Assembly: GCA_032718865.1 (NCBI GenBank) | Contig: JALUTQ010000001.1 | Location: 1,984,001-2,048,000, forward strand | DNA from: Tilletia caries | Taxonomy: Eukaryota > Basidiomycota > Exobasidiomycetes > Tilletiales > Tilletiaceae | DNA length: 64,000 nt | Direction of reading: 5' to 3' | Shown here: positions 1 to 11,692 of the stretch, in pieces | Layout of the letters: every line of letters starts with the position of its first letter | How positions within the stretch are numbered: position 1 is the first letter of the stretch | Translations under genes and position numbers: made by a program | Notes under the pieces: model-generated | What the model was told of the DNA's origin: nothing | What the model saw: the letters and a program-made list of their open reading frames with translations, nothing else | The model's database searches: none

Positions 1-710
1 CGTACCCGCCCCCTCTTCCAACGCCAACTTGCTGGACCGTCTTTGATCTCATAGGCAAGACCGCCGAGGAGCGAGCCCTGACGGCGCAGTGGCTCACATA
101 CCAGCTCAGCGGTCTCGGCCCATCTCAAGGCCAGGTGAACTGGTTGATTCACTACGTGAGTACATCTGACGCTGAAATTAACTACAACCCGAAATGGGAC
201 GGGTTCAAAGATGCTGATCGACATATTAACACCTCGTTCAACAGTTTGAGAGCGCGTCAGGCGTCAAGGCCCAGCCTGAGATGCTTAAGCGATTCCGTGA
301 CGAGACCGATCGGCTCTACAAGATTCTCGATGGCCAGCTTGCCGTGAGTACCAGCTTCCGTTCGGCAGAAGACGTCTGACAGTCATAACGAAGAGTCTCG
401 AGTTGACGACGTCTACTCTTCCATTCTGTACAACTCCTGTAGAGGCAAGCCAAGGCTGGCTCGCAGTACATCGTGCACGATCGTATCACGATTGCGGACT
501 TCGCTTTCTACGGTTGGGGTGAGCATTGGCGGAAATATTCGCCTTACCTAATTTATATGTCACTAACTCACAAATATCACCTCTTCTCCTTCAGTACGTA
601 TCATCCACATGGCCAAGTTCGAGTTGTCCGACTACCCCAACGTGCAGAAGTGGGCAGACAACCTCGCGAACGATGAGCGTACGAAGAAGGCGTACGCGAA
701 GTTGGAGTAG
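1..710 (+). CDS. Glutathione S-transferase, 5' end missing
   Basis: C-terminal part of a GST (conjugates glutathione to electrophiles; cytosolic). Visible exons are about 55-155, 245-343, about 443-520 and 595-710, stop TAG at 708-710; introns begin GTGAG and end AG. The joined frame reads GKTAEERALTAQWLTYQLSG, then FESASG, then the helix with DRITIADFAFYGW, then YPNVQKWADNL. The ITIADF N-capping box and the AEERA/QWLTYQLSGLGP segment are typical of Ure2-like fungal GSTs. The N-terminal thioredoxin-like domain lies outside the window. Bases 2-54 probably belong to an upstream intron, since they end ATAG and break the frame. The family call is firm; the subclass is inferred from recalled family features. 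Confidence 0.85.
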
Positions 711-1181
711 GACGGGTTCTTCCCTCTTTTCACCTAGTTCCAACGGGTCAGCCTCATCCGAATTCAAAGATATTATCTGCTCTTGATACAGATATCTGTA
801 GGCTGAAGTTGCATAGCAGAGATGCCATGCCTTCAGACTACTACTTGCACTGATATTGCATCAGTAGTGTTTTCTGTTTTGATGAGATTTGCCCGCGAAA
901 TTGGAGCGCGTGGTTCAGAAGAAAACGCGTCGCACCACGCCTTACGCGACGAGACGCGTTTGGGAGGGGAGTGTTTTGGTCAGTGCATTCATCCGATTTG
1001 TCGATTTGACGATCCACCACCTCCTCCTTGCCATCGACTTATACACGCTCAAGGCTCAGCACATTCTTGGCATTTTGCTAAGAGCAGTCAAGTAGATCCC
1101 TGCTAAACGCATTTGGATCGCTGAGCAGCCCCCCTCACCACACAAGGAACCTCACGACACCCGTCGGTACGATCTCCAACC
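711..1181 (+). promoter_or_regulatory. MCM7 upstream region with two MCB-like ACGCGT sites
   Basis: No gene is visible between the GST stop and the MCM7 start. Two perfect ACGCGT hexamers lie at 925-930 and 954-959, about 225-255 bp before the ATG, and a third lies inside MCM7 intron 1 (1303-1308). ACGCGT is the MluI cell-cycle box bound by MBF in fungi and is known upstream of DNA replication genes, so the placement makes sense. Binding is inferred, not shown. Confidence 0.5.
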
Positions 1182-4100
1182 ATGGCAGCCCCCATCTTGC
1201 CAGTCATCAACATTCCCGTCGATTACGCGGAGGAGAAAGGTGAGATGAGACGATGTCGTTGGCTGTTATGCATATCTTCCGCGCTCCAGGCTGAACATGA
1301 CGACGCGTCTTTTTCCCTGCCATCTTTTGACGTTGTGCGCAGAAAAAATTACCGACTTCCTGCGTCACTTCAAAGGAGCCGTCCCAGCACTGCCCAAGCC
1401 AAGCTCAAGCACAGGGTCAAGCAACGCCATCAATGGAAACCGCAGCGCCGCTCACACTGACGACGATGATGAGGACGACCTCGACGCTGAGTTTGATCTT
1501 GAATTCGAAGATGACGGTATGGACGATGTCGTCCAGGGCGTGGACCGAATGGCCGCAGGTGTTCAGACTCGGGGCGCGGCGCGCAATAAGCTTAAGTACA
1601 TGGAGCAAATGGTAAGCGCGCCACACCACCGTTAAAACATCTCACATACAGCATGTAGACTGATGCTGTTGTCATCTGCCTTTGTCCCTTCCAGCAACGC
1701 ATCGCAAACAGAGAACAAGACCTCCTCGTTATCGACCTCAAAGACGTCTCTAAGCACCGCAACACCGTCAATAACGAGTCTTACGCACCTTTCGTCGCCG
1801 CCATAAGCGCCAATGCCCGCCGCTATGTTGACCTCTTTTACGAGTGCATCGACGCCGAGATGCCGGACCCGACCAGGGACATCAGTCACAAGGACGATGT
1901 ATTGGATGTTATTATGCATCAACGTCGAGAGCGGAATGCTCGAGCCGCTGCCGACGCTGGTGGTGGGGCGCAGGGTGATGGCGCTGAGGGAGCAGCAGGC
2001 GGGCAAGATGAAGAAGCGCCCTTCCCTCCCATGCTTCTGAGAAGATAGTGAGTTCGAGTTGGATTGAATGCGCAAGATTTCCTCACTGAGGACCACAAAT
2101 GCTGAGCGATGTTTTCTTCTCGTTCCTGCAGTACACTTTACATTAAGCCTAACACAACCAAGGCGGATGCTCCGCTAGCCGTCCGAACCGTTCGAGGCGG
2201 CCATCTGGGCAAGCTCATTACTGTCCGCGGCATCGTCACCCGTGTCTCCGAAGTGAAGCCCTTCCTGCTCGTTGACGCATACGCATGCGACTCCTGCGGT
2301 GCCGAAATCTTCCAGGAGGTCACCAGTCGGAGCTACATGCCCTTGACGCAGTGCAGCAGTCTGCGGTGCAAGACGAATCAGACGAAGGGACAACTGTTCA
2401 GCCAGACCCGGGCGAGCAAGTTTGTACCCTTCCAGGAGGTCAAGGTACAAGAGATGGTGCGTATTCATTTCACATCCAGATTCGATGTGTTGAGCTGTTC
2501 TAAGATGACTTACGATGTTTTCAATTCTTACAGGCTGATCAAGTCCCAATCGGTCACATTCCGCGTTCTATGACTGTTCACGTATACGGTCCCCTCGTGC
2601 GCTCGATGAGCCCGGGCGACATTGCCCATCTGGGCGGCATCTTCCTTCCGATGCCTTACTCCGGCTTCCGAGCCATCCGAGCAGGGCTGCTGACCGACAC
2701 CTACCTGGAGGTTCAGCACGTCCACCAGGTCAAGAAGCAGTACATCGACATGGAGCTCACTCCCGAGATCGAGGAGCGCATAGCCCATCTGAAGTCCGAT
2801 CCGGCTCTTTACGCTAAACTGGCCGCATCGATTGCTCCCGAGATTTACGGCCACGAGGACGTGAAAAAGGTGCTCTTACTTCTGCTCGTCGGCGGAGTAA
2901 CTAAAGTAATGGGTGACGGCATGAGGATCCGCGGTGACCTCAATGTGTGCCTGATGGGTGACCCAGGTGTGGCCAAGTCGCAGTTGCTCAAGTACATCTC
3001 CAAGGTCGCACCCCGCGGTGTTTACACGACGGGCCGCGGTTCCTCCGGTGTCGGTCTGACGGCTGCCGTCATGCGAGACCCGGTAACGGAGGAGATGGTG
3101 TTGGAAGGAGGAGCACTGGTGCTGGCGGACAACGGCATTGCGTGCATCGACGAGTTTGACAAGATGGAGGAAGGCGACCGTACGGCGATTCACGAAGTGA
3201 TGGAGCAGCAGACAATCAGTATCAGCAAGGCCGGGATCACGACGACGCTCAATGCGCGGACATCCATCTTGGCAGCTGCGAACCCGCTATACGGACGCTA
3301 CAACCCCCGAATCTCGCCCGTGGACAACATCAACCTGCCCGCTGCCCTGTTGAGTCGATTCGACATTCTTTTCCTCATCCTCGACACGCCCTCGCGGCTG
3401 GACGACGAGCGTCTGGCTCAGCACGTCACGTATGTGCACATGCACAATGCCCACCCGCCTCTGCAGGGCGACGGGGAGGACACGCTGGACCCGACCCTGA
3501 TGCGACACTACATTGCGCTCGCTCGGCAAAAGCGGCCGACAGTACCCAAGGCGGTATCGGACTACGTCGTGGGTGCGTACGTGCAGCTGCGAGCACAGCA
3601 CAAGGAGGACGAGGCGCGCGATATGGGTTACACGTACATGTCCGCTCGTGCGCTCTTGGCGATCCTGCGTCTGTCGCAAGCGCTTGCTCGGCTGCGATTT
3701 GCGGACATGGTGGAAGTGCCGGATGTTGACGAGGCACTGCGGCTGATGGACGTGTCCAAGGCGTCGCTCCACGCGGACAACCGTGCTGGTGGAAGGGATC
3801 AGCAACATGGCGGAGTGGGCATCGGGGATCAGAGCTTCGTCAGTAAAATTTATCGGATCGTTCGGGAGATGGCGATGGCTGCGGGAGCGGCTCGGGACGA
3901 GGCACGTCGGCATCGACGAGCTGGTGGCGCTGGCTCGAGTCGCCTGGGCCGCGGACCGGAGGGCGAGCGTGGTGGGAATGCGATGGAGGTCGACGAGGAC
4001 GTTGACGACGGACTTTTGGATGCCGAGGGCGAAGACGAGGACGAGACTGTGGGCCGGCCTGCGGAACTGCCGCTTCGGGAGGTGCGCGATCGAATCATTG

Positions 4101-4204
4101 CGAGTGGATGGGTAGAAGACCAGCTTCAGGACTGTCTCAACGCATACGAGGAACTCGGGGTCTGGCAGATCTCGGAGACGGGGGCTCGGCTGGTCTTCCT
4201 GTGA
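1182..4204 (+). CDS. MCM7: DNA replication licensing factor MCM7
   Basis: Subunit of the hexameric MCM2-7 replicative helicase, nuclear. Five exons: 1182-1239, 1343-1611, 1695-2047, 2132-2456, 2534-4204, joining in frame to 891 residues. The N-terminus [19 protein letters not shown] matches MCM7 rather than other MCMs. A zinc motif (CDSC ... C-x4-C) lies in exon 4, and [16 protein letters not shown] spans intron 4. Exon 5 holds Walker A (GDPGVAKS), Walker B (CIDEFDK), sensor 1 (LAAANP) and the arginine finger (LLSRFD). Acidic low-complexity insertions sit after residue 60 and near the C-terminus ([17 protein letters not shown]), making it longer than human MCM7 (719). All introns lie in the 5' half; the AAA+ core is one exon. 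Start chosen as the first ATG giving the conserved N-terminus. Confidence 0.97.
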
Positions 4205-4537
4205 AGGACGCTCCGTTCCTTTCGTTCACGACGCTTCCACATATTACTGTTACCCAATTCTTTTTCTGCAGAAGTGCTTTCTTCCCTTTGGATGCGAAAT
4301 TTCATACTCCCTTTCGGAGCTACCCCTTCAGGCCTTTGCTTGTGTCTTAATGGACTGCGTTTGACATTCAGGGCGCACGCCAGTGGACGGAGAAGAAAAC
4401 AACATCGCCCATCGCCCGTCGGCAGCCAAGGCCAAGCCCGACGTTCGAGTGTCGAGATAACCCATCGCGCGCGCTGTGGGAGCCGGGAGGTAAGAGAGGG
4501 GGGGGAAAAAGGTCGAAAAAAGAAAGAAAACTGTAGC

Positions 4538-4542
4538 AAAAA
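4538..4542 (-). terminator. RNA polymerase III terminator of tRNA-Glu
   Basis: Read on the minus strand, a run of five T begins six bases after the tRNA 3' end, the usual Pol III stop signal. The rest of 4205-4537 (MCM7 3' flank) shows nothing I can support. Confidence 0.6.
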
Positions 4543-4547
4543 TATTT

Positions 4548-4637
4548 TCCCTGTCCGGGAATCGAACCCGGGTCTTGTCGGGTCACTCCGCATCAGATGA
4601 TGAGAGCGACATATCTTAGCCACTAGACGAACAAGGA
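4548..4637 (-). tRNA. tRNA-Glu (anticodon CTC) with a 19-nt intron
   Basis: The minus strand folds as a cloverleaf. The acceptor stem TCCTTGT pairs with ACAGGGA (one G-U), the D arm is GTCTAGTGGCTAAGAT, the anticodon stem TGTCG pairs with CGACA, and the T arm is CCGGG-TTCGATT-CCCGG. The loop CTCTCA places CTC at positions 34-36. An extra 19 bases follow position 37, the canonical nuclear tRNA intron site; without them the tRNA is 71 nt. A-box and B-box are intact and a T-run follows, so it looks functional. Confidence 0.93.
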
Positions 4638-5006
4638 TTGTTTCATGACTGTCACTCCAAGGTAATTGCTAATATACCACTTGACGGCTCTTCTGCTCCA
4701 ATAGGCCACAACCTCTGCATCCCTATCCTGCATCCCTATTCCCTCCCCCAGTCAGCTTTGTGCTATCTTACAATGGCCCCAAAGCCCCGCTGCGATAACG
4801 AAAGGTCATGTACGAAGTGATCATGTTCCTTTCTTGTGGGTCCTGATGCGAATAGCGCTGCTATGTATTGCTGATATCGTCCCACCACATACCACCGTTC
4901 AAAAGGCTGGCGCCTGGAACGTTCCATCTGAGCAGGATAGGATGAGGCACTGATGCTATCAATCCGTCGGCTTTCGATACTTTGATCAGAAGAGTCGTAG
5001 TACCGT
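4638..5006. other. Intergenic, nothing recognised
   Basis: About 370 bp between the tRNA and the decayed gene. I see no coding signal or repeat. Confidence 0.4.
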
Positions 5007-5759
5007 TCATGAGCTTCTTGATATGTGCATGCCTAGGTCGTGCACGAGCTCGTCCAGAAGCGGTCTGTCACGCAGGTCGTTAGCCCTGTATCGTTGAGCG
5101 AGCTCGCGGATGAGCGTCTCCCAACCGCGGATGGGTGCACCACCGAAAAGTCCTGATCGAGATCGTCCGGATCGACCCAGGAAAGCTCATGCTGCACTTC
5201 AGGAGTTGAGATAGCATGCAGCCGATGTTGAAAACGATCGTACGCTCGCGGGTTTCGGGTAAGTGGGCCCGGTCGCGGTGGATGGTGCGCTTGAGGGAGA
5301 TGAGGTCGTCATCCTGGTGACGGGTGTGCTCCATCTTTCCATCGGCACCTAGAGCAACGGACCAGTTGCCGTGGACCTCGGGTGCTGTGGGGCCATCCTT
5401 CTTGTCCTAGCTCTCGATGGGCTCGAGGTCGATGACGATCAGGTCCTATCGCAGCGAAGGACGTTGTCAAGGCTCGAATTGGTATGTGTGGTGTTGTGCC
5501 GGGCGAGATGCTGGAACTCCGCAGCAAAGCTCGTGTGCAAGCCGTATACGACGCTGAAGCGCACCCGCTTTGTCTGTCGAGTCAGTGGCTGCGTCCAGGC
5601 TCCAGGAGACGACACCGATGTCTTTTGGCTGGCACTGAAATTAGTAAAATATCTGGGAGGTTAGAAGGAGTGGATGTGATTCACTGGCTTACCTATTGCA
5701 GCGAGCTGTGGCAGATACCCATAGGGGTACCAAGCGAAGGTAACAGGCGCGACGGACAT
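5007..5759 (-). pseudogene. Decayed protein-coding gene, family not recognised
   Basis: Coding-quality peptide segments run consecutively on the minus strand but need several frame changes. From ATG at 5759: MSVAPVTFAWYPYGYLPQLA, a GTAAGC...TTTCAG intron, then GLHTSFAAEFQHLARHN up to LRCDRT and a TGA. The next frame continues DLIVIDLEPIES, hits TAG, and goes on HGNWSVALGADGKMEHTRHQ to VFNIGCMLS. A third frame gives RGWETLIRELAQRYRAND and ELVHDLGM, ending at TGA 5007. That is at least two frameshifts and one nonsense codon with no plausible introns at the breaks. I do not recognise the product. It is either a true pseudogene or a gene with unusual splicing. Confidence 0.5.
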
Positions 5760-6559
5760 GACATGAGCTGTAAATCTGGGTGACGGGTTGAAGAAGAGAG
5801 AGAGAGAGAGCTGCAATACGGAGGGAACAAGATGGTAGGGGAGCAACAAGGAAGTTAGTTGGAGGCAGAGAGTCAGAGAGAAGAAGGAAGTCAGAAGGTT
5901 CAGAGCGAGATCTCCTCTGACGAGTCAGAACGACGCGAAGGGAAGGCGCATACACTATCGTGTATCAGCGAACGAAGGGAGCCAGCATTTCTTCATCACG
6001 GTCACGGTCACGGCCACGGTCCCTTTGCCTTGGCAAAGATCTGCCGGCTGTTGTTGTGTCCTCGGCCGAACGCGTCTGGTCGTACAGCGTATCGTCGCGT
6101 TGGATCAAGAGTGTTTGCAGCGTGGTGCTCGTCGAAGCGTTCCCGCGGACGACCGACCGTCGAACAATCCTGAACATGTGGATCACCCTGCATTCGCGAT
6201 GGCCATTTCGTAGTGTTTCTTGGGACGGAGATATCTTGTAAGCAACGGGCGGGAAATCACGAGGGAAGCATACATTGGAAGGGACCGAACAGCTGGAGAC
6301 TTTTTGGTTTTGGTTCCCTTGACGTTACAGATCGTGTCTAAGCGAATGGAAGGGGGAAGCGGCGTCGATTGATGATTGATGCCGAACGTACCCCGTGAGA
6401 AAAGTAGGACGCATTGAGGTTAAGGTTCGATAGGCAAGGCTACTGCGTAGGTGCAGGTGACGGTACGGCACTGGATTCGAGGCGGCAAAGCACAAGTGGA
6501 GTCAGAGGTCAGCCCTTTGTCGACCTTATCAAATCTCCATAAGTAAAGGGGAACAGAAC
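5760..6559. other. Intergenic between decayed gene and hexokinase
   Basis: Contains a short GA-repeat (about 5797-5812) and a small CGGTCA-type repeat near 5998-6022. Open frames on both strands are short and unlike known proteins. It serves as the hexokinase 3' flank and perhaps the old promoter of the decayed gene. Confidence 0.4.
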
Positions 6560-8889
6560 TCACACGACAACATGCCCCGCCTTCTCCTGCTTCTCCGCCT
6601 GCAGCGCCCCCAACGCCGCGCCTACTCCACTCCCATCCTTTGCCATACTGATCACGACCTTCTTCTCCGTCTCTTCGCCCACGATGTCGATCAACCCTTG
6701 CCGGAGCATCAAGACGAAATCAGGATAGTGCTCTACCACACTCCCGTCCATGCCGATGTGGACTTCGCCTTTTGGACCGACGGTGACGCCGCCGCCTTGT
6801 GGAGGCCAGCCGGCGCGTTCGCAGCGAAGGGCGGAAGGGATCTTGGGCGAGTCTGCGAACCCTGTGTGGAGGAGGACCGCTATGATCATATAAAGCAAGG
6901 AGGTCAGCGCCGCGTCAAGGGGAGGAAAATGGAGGGACCGACGCGTCAAGGGGAGGAAAATGGAGGGACCGACGCGTCAAGGTACCACTGCACAATGTAG
7001 CCGCATCCATATGCCCGACCGAACACTCACAAGCGACAGCTACCGAGCTCAACCTCGCCGCCCGCCTTCCAACAGCCGTACATACTCTCCTCACCGCCAA
7101 TACGTCCTCCTCCTGCACGTACTGATCCGAGATGCCCATCGTCTCAACGATGACTTTCCGCGTCGCGCAGTCGCGTTCGAACGGGTCGGCCTTGTCGGCC
7201 ACGACTGTGGACATGTACTCTGTGTCGAAGCCGTACTGGGTGTTCATCTTTGGGGAGGAAAAGCCTTGGAACAGGACGAAGTTGTCGATCAGGTAGAGGA
7301 AGACGGCTCGGCAGATTTCTCCCAGATCTGGTCAAAAGGAAAGTTCAAAAGGTTTGAGCGAAAGTTGTCCACGCGCGTGATCATCACAGGAGGGGTAAGC
7401 CGTTTCGGAGGGGAAAGCGGAACGTACACATTCCGCTGATCATCTTCTCGAACCTGTGATGCCGTTGTCGGATCGCTAGCCGATCTACAAAGTTATCGAA
7501 CATGGTAGAAGGTAGTGACGATCCCTGTTTCACGCAACCAGCGTCCGGACCGAGGAAGATGAGGATGCATCAGAGCCGATAAGTCCAAAAAGCTCCATGG
7601 GAAAAAGCAAGTACACACCTTCTGGTCAAATGCGCCCCACTCGGTATTGATGAGCATATGTGTTGGATGATCCTTGCCAACTCCTCCGACCTTCCCATCC
7701 TTCCCGATCGAGATTTTACCAACCCGCTCAATCTCACTGACAATCGCCGCATTCGTGCCTGTCCCAAATATGGCACCCATAAGCGTCTTACCGCCCGTCT
7801 GGTAGGACGAGGTGAGGAGCGCGCCGACGGTGTCGTTCACCAGGGCTCGGACGCGGACACGCCTTTTTTGCGAGTCGAGGGAGTTTTGGAGGAGTTTGAC
7901 GACGTCGTGGCCGACGGCGTCTGGGCAGGAGAAGCCCTTGGTCCACTGAAGGAGCGTTCCGGAGTCGAGCGAGCTTTGTTGGACGGGCTGTAAGAGCATG
8001 AATATCAAAGGAAGCGCGCATCGACGCGGGTTAAGCTTGTCAGATCTTCAACAGAGCGATGACGTTTCGCGGGAAAGTGGACACGTACGAATGAGAATGT
8101 GAAGCCCATAGAGAGAGGCTCGTCGCTCTGCCCCGGCAAAGCACCCGTGCTCTTGAGGAAGACGCCCACCGATTCGGCCATGTAACCAAACAGATCGGCC
8201 ACAGGGCCCGTCTTGAGCTCATTCGATCTGGGAAGAGGCCAACAAAATCCAAGGTCAGCGCATGGAACCCAGCGCATCGGACTGACACGCATGAATGCTC
8301 CGCTTCAGAGACTCACACTTTGAACTTCTGCTGATCAAGCTCAAACTTGCCGTCGCCGAGCAGCTCTATCTTACAGACGCGACTGGAACGAGCAAAATCG
8401 GATCGATCGAAGGCAAAGGAGGTCAGCAATCGCAGTCACTACCAGCAGGGAGAAACACACGCATGTAGCAGGCGCGCGCCGCTTGCGCCGGGTCGCTATC
8501 GCTCGCAACATGGGACACTGTACTCACAGGTTGGTCCCGCCCAGATCGAGCGCGAGATAGGTCCCCTTCTCCGAGCCATTCGGCAGGCCAGTAACTGCAG
8601 CAGATTGCCAGAGCAGCGCATGATTCGAATCACAAAAAGGTGGGAAAGAAAGATAGACATCGGTTCAGTCTATCAGGTCCAAGCTATAGGGCCAGCAGCA
8701 GCGATAGGAGAGGAAGAACTGACCGAAGGAAGGGATCATGGCCATATCCGCATTGTCATAGTTGAGCCCGTAGTCGAAAAGCTGGTGGAACTTGCGCACG
8801 ATGGCATACAGGTCTTCCTTCTCCAGATCGAACTCGGACTCGATCAGGTCGAGGGCTGCATCGAGCCCTTTGACGGCTGGCATCGACAT
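6560..8889 (-). CDS. HXK: Hexokinase
   Basis: ATP-dependent phosphorylation of glucose/fructose to hexose 6-phosphate, first step of glycolysis, cytosolic. Eight exons on the minus strand (8889-8724, 8594-8528, 8382-8317, 8227-8089, 7987-7619, 7524-7428, 7327-7031, 6879-6560) join to 506 residues, close to the usual fungal length of about 485-510. Visible motifs in order: LALDLGGTNLRV (phosphate 1), FTFSFPVQQ (sugar binding), ALVNDTVGAL (catalytic Asp), GAIFGTGTNAA, INTEWGAF, FEKMISGMYLGEI, and C-terminal AKDGSGVGAALGAL (adenosine site). Both domains are complete. Start is the first ATG of two (MSMPAVKG). The long intron-rich 5' half resembles basidiomycete gene structure. Glucokinase is less likely given the overall match to Hxk1/2-type proteins. 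Confidence 0.96.
6912..6982. repeat. 31-bp tandem duplication inside hexokinase intron 7
   Basis: Two perfect 31-bp units (6912-6942 and 6943-6973) beginning GCGTCAAGGGGAGG, plus a 9-bp third start. It lies wholly within the intron and lengthens it to about 150 bp without touching splice sites. Confidence 0.9.
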
Positions 8890-9427
8890 GATGGGGGAAG
8901 TACTGGTCGGAGGTCGAGGTTGGGTGAGATCAGACAGCCTTTGCACGACGACACCGCACGGGAAGGAAAGGAAGGGAGGGAGGGAGATGAGATGAGATGA
9001 TGGTGGGACAGAACCAACAAGTTCACACGCACGGCCAGCTTCCAGCTTCCCAAGCCAAGAATCAATGAGATCGAGTAGGCGGAAGGGAAGCTTTCTCTCC
9101 CAGCGCATCTCCCAAAGTCCCAAGTCCCAACGCATCGGCCTCTCTCCGTCCTTTCTCTCCGTTCGTTGGCCAGTGCGCGCGTCATCGGGTCCAACTTCGG
9201 CGATACGAAATCCTTGCCTTTCCGCTTTCTCTCGTCCCGAATCAATCCCAACCGCTGCTCACAACGGACGCGAACGATCGAATCAATGGGTCCGTGTGGA
9301 CAAGAACCAGGGATAGATTGGGGACTGGTAAAGACAACAAGAAGGAGTATGGTAGTGGAAACAGGGGTGAGGGAAGTCCAGGTCGTCACTTTTAAGTCGT
9401 TAGTCGGACGTTATGTGCATTTTCCGT
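8890..9427 (-). promoter_or_regulatory. Hexokinase promoter region
   Basis: About 540 bp between the thiolase stop and the hexokinase ATG, purine-rich on the plus strand (GGGAGGGAGGGAGATGAGATGAG near 8968-8999). No TATA box or gene is evident; treated as the hexokinase 5' flank. Confidence 0.4.
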
Positions 9428-10940
9428 TCAGAGCTTGCTGGGGTAAAGGTAGTCGGTGAACGACTTGCTCTTGACCTTCTCGAAGTCATCGGCTGTGGAC
9501 GCAGGGGAAGGAGGGCGGGGTCAGTGTGAAGCAACAAGCAGGAGTGAGAGGGTACCGAGCAATGTGAAGGGGCAAACTCACAAGTAATCGTCTTGCACTC
9601 AAACCCAGCATTGTATCCCAAGCGCGCCTTGAACCCGCCCGGCTTGCCATTGTAGAAGTCGGCCCGCTTCAGGATCGTGACCACGCAGCTGCCGCCCAGG
9701 CCAATGTTGTGCGTCAGGCCGTACTTGACGTTGTCGACCTGCATCGGACCTGCCTCGCCGCGGAGCTGGGACACGATGTAGAAGATCATGCCGAGGCCTG
9801 TCGCGCCGAGCGGGTGACCCTTGCTCTCGAGTCCACCGGAGACGTTGACCACCCACTTGCCGCCGAACTGTGTATTGGAATCGCAAGAGATGAGTCAGTC
9901 AAGTGTGGCACTCGAAAATTGACGGGATAGAGGGTACTCACAGTGTTGTCACCACGCTCGACAATCTTGTGCGCCTCGTTCTCCGCACACATGCCCAAAG
10001 CTGGGTAGGTAACAAGCTCATTCGCCGCAAAGCAGTCATGCAACTCAATCACCTGCACATCCTTCGCTCCAATGCCCGCCTGCTTGTACGCCTTGGCCGC
10101 CGCCTTGCGCGTCATATCCGCACCCGCCAGCTCAATCCGGCTGTCCTTGGCATGCAGCGCAGGCGTGTCAGTCGAGATACCTAGTCCGGCCAACTCGATC
10201 GCCCGGTCTTCCAGCTTGTGCGCCTTGACGAACTCCTCCGAGGCGATGATCGCGCACGCCGCGCCGTCGCTCGTAGGACTGCACATCGGCAACGTCATCT
10301 CGCGCGTGATCTTGCGGGCCTTGGCAACCTCGGCTGCGCTGGGTGTGATCCGGAACTGGGCGTAGGGGTTGTTCTTCGAGTGACGGTGGTTCTTGGACGA
10401 GATCTCGTGGATGTGTTCCGGCTTGGCGCCGTACTTCTCGCAGTACTCCAGTCCGGCCGCGCCAAAGATGCGCGCCGCGAAAGGTCCATACTCGGCCTCT
10501 TCGTATTCGCGCTCCGACTCGAGCTCGAACAGGTGGCTGATGGTGCCCTCCATTGGGTTGGCGCGGTCGTTAAAAGTAGAGCCCAGCGAGCCGGACGCCA
10601 TCTTCTCGAAGCCGATCGCCATCGCGCATTCGACGCGACCGCACTCCACCGCCTGCGCAGCCAGAGCGAACGCAGACGAACCGGTGCTGCAGTTGTTGTT
10701 CACATTGTTGATCTCGATGCCCGTCTGGCCGAGCTGGTAGAGCACGCGTTGGCCCGAGGTGGAGTCGCCGTACACGTACCCAGCGGCCGCGCTCTGGATG
10801 TCGTCGTACGTGAGACCAGCGTCGAGCAGGGCCTTCACAGCGGCTTCCAGACCCAAGTCCGGGTAGTCAGCCTCTCCGGGCTTGCTGAACTTGGTCGAGC
10901 CGACGCCGACGATGTACACCTTGCGAGGTTGGTAAGGCAT
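9428..10940 (-). CDS. Peroxisomal SCPx-type 3-ketoacyl-CoA thiolase
   Basis: Thiolytic cleavage in peroxisomal beta-oxidation. Three exons (10940-9942, 9867-9582, 9492-9428) join to 449 residues. The N-terminus VYIVGVGSTKFSKPG and the sequence NNNCSTGSSAFALA place the catalytic Cys near residue 84. IELHDCFAANELVTYP and GGLESKGHPLGATG (catalytic His) follow, and the second Cys loop is NIGLGGSCVV. The HDCF and GLESKGHP wording is that of SCP2/SCPx thiolases rather than FadA/Pot1 thiolases. The last exon ends YLYPSKL-stop, a perfect PTS1 peroxisomal signal. No SCP2 sterol-carrier domain follows, so this is the thiolase half alone. Start is the first ATG. Confidence 0.95.
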
Positions 10941-11436
10941 GGTCTAGAGGTAAGGTTGGGGGTTAGATTTGGGGAAGAGTGAGGGATACGTGGAAAGAAG
11001 GTTAACTTCAGAAGGTGGTATGGGGAAGAGGGGGAAGAAAGTCAGCTTCAAGACACCAAGAAAGGCGCGTCTTATGTAGACGTTGGAAGTCAGAAGGCTC
11101 AAGCGCGCAAGTGGGCCAGAGCCAGACCGGGAACCATCTGGACCAATCCACGCGCATGTTCCCCCCGGAAGTCACTCACCTGCGGAGTAGCCGAACGAGC
11201 GAGGAGTATATGTAATGGAGTCTTACAACGAACAGTAAGGCAGCGCGACGTCCGTGGTCCGCGCTTCGGTCGCAAGTCTTCTTGTCCTAGACGGTGAGTC
11301 AACCGCTGAGCGCTGAGCGGGAGGCGGCTCGTTCTCGCAAGGTTCAAAACTCTCCGCACTCGGCTTCCGGTTTGGAAACTGATACCGACGTTGCCGAGCA
11401 GCCGTGTGGGGTTCTGTCCAAGAGAACACCACCTTC
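10941..11436 (-). promoter_or_regulatory. Thiolase upstream region
   Basis: Intergenic flank between the thiolase ATG and the retrotransposon target site. No convincing gene or repeat; it presumably carries the thiolase promoter, now separated from the het-C side by the 6.3-kb insertion. Confidence 0.4.
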
Positions 11437-11441
11437 GATCC

Positions 11442-11676
11442 TGTCAGATTTCGGTCTGAAGACTTATGCTTTTCTTGCTAGCAGATATGCGTGCAACACC
11501 TACTCAATCAGCCCTGGGTACGTTGTACTTGAGGGATAACAGTGAGTGTGGGATTGACGATGATTGTTCTACGTCTACAGGCACACGAGCCAAAGGAGGG
11601 TAAAGGGAAGGTTCTGCTGATGATCACTCTCGATCAGTGACAGGACTTCCATGTGGAACGCGGCACGATTCTGACA
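11442..11676 (-). repeat. 3' LTR of copia element
   Basis: 235 bp, TGTCAG...CTGACA, identical to the other LTR apart from one fewer T in a T-run near 11472. GATCC target duplication at 11437-11441. Confidence 0.96.
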
Positions 11677-11685
11677 CTCCCTCCT
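11677..11685 (-). other. Polypurine tract
   Basis: AGGAGGGAG on the element's sense strand, immediately 5' of the 3' LTR, where plus-strand DNA synthesis is primed in LTR retrotransposons. Confidence 0.7.
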
Positions 11686-11692
11686 GACGCGT

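Noticed and set aside
10218..10982. 254-residue open frame on the plus strand
   Set aside because: Antisense to the thiolase, which has full motif support.
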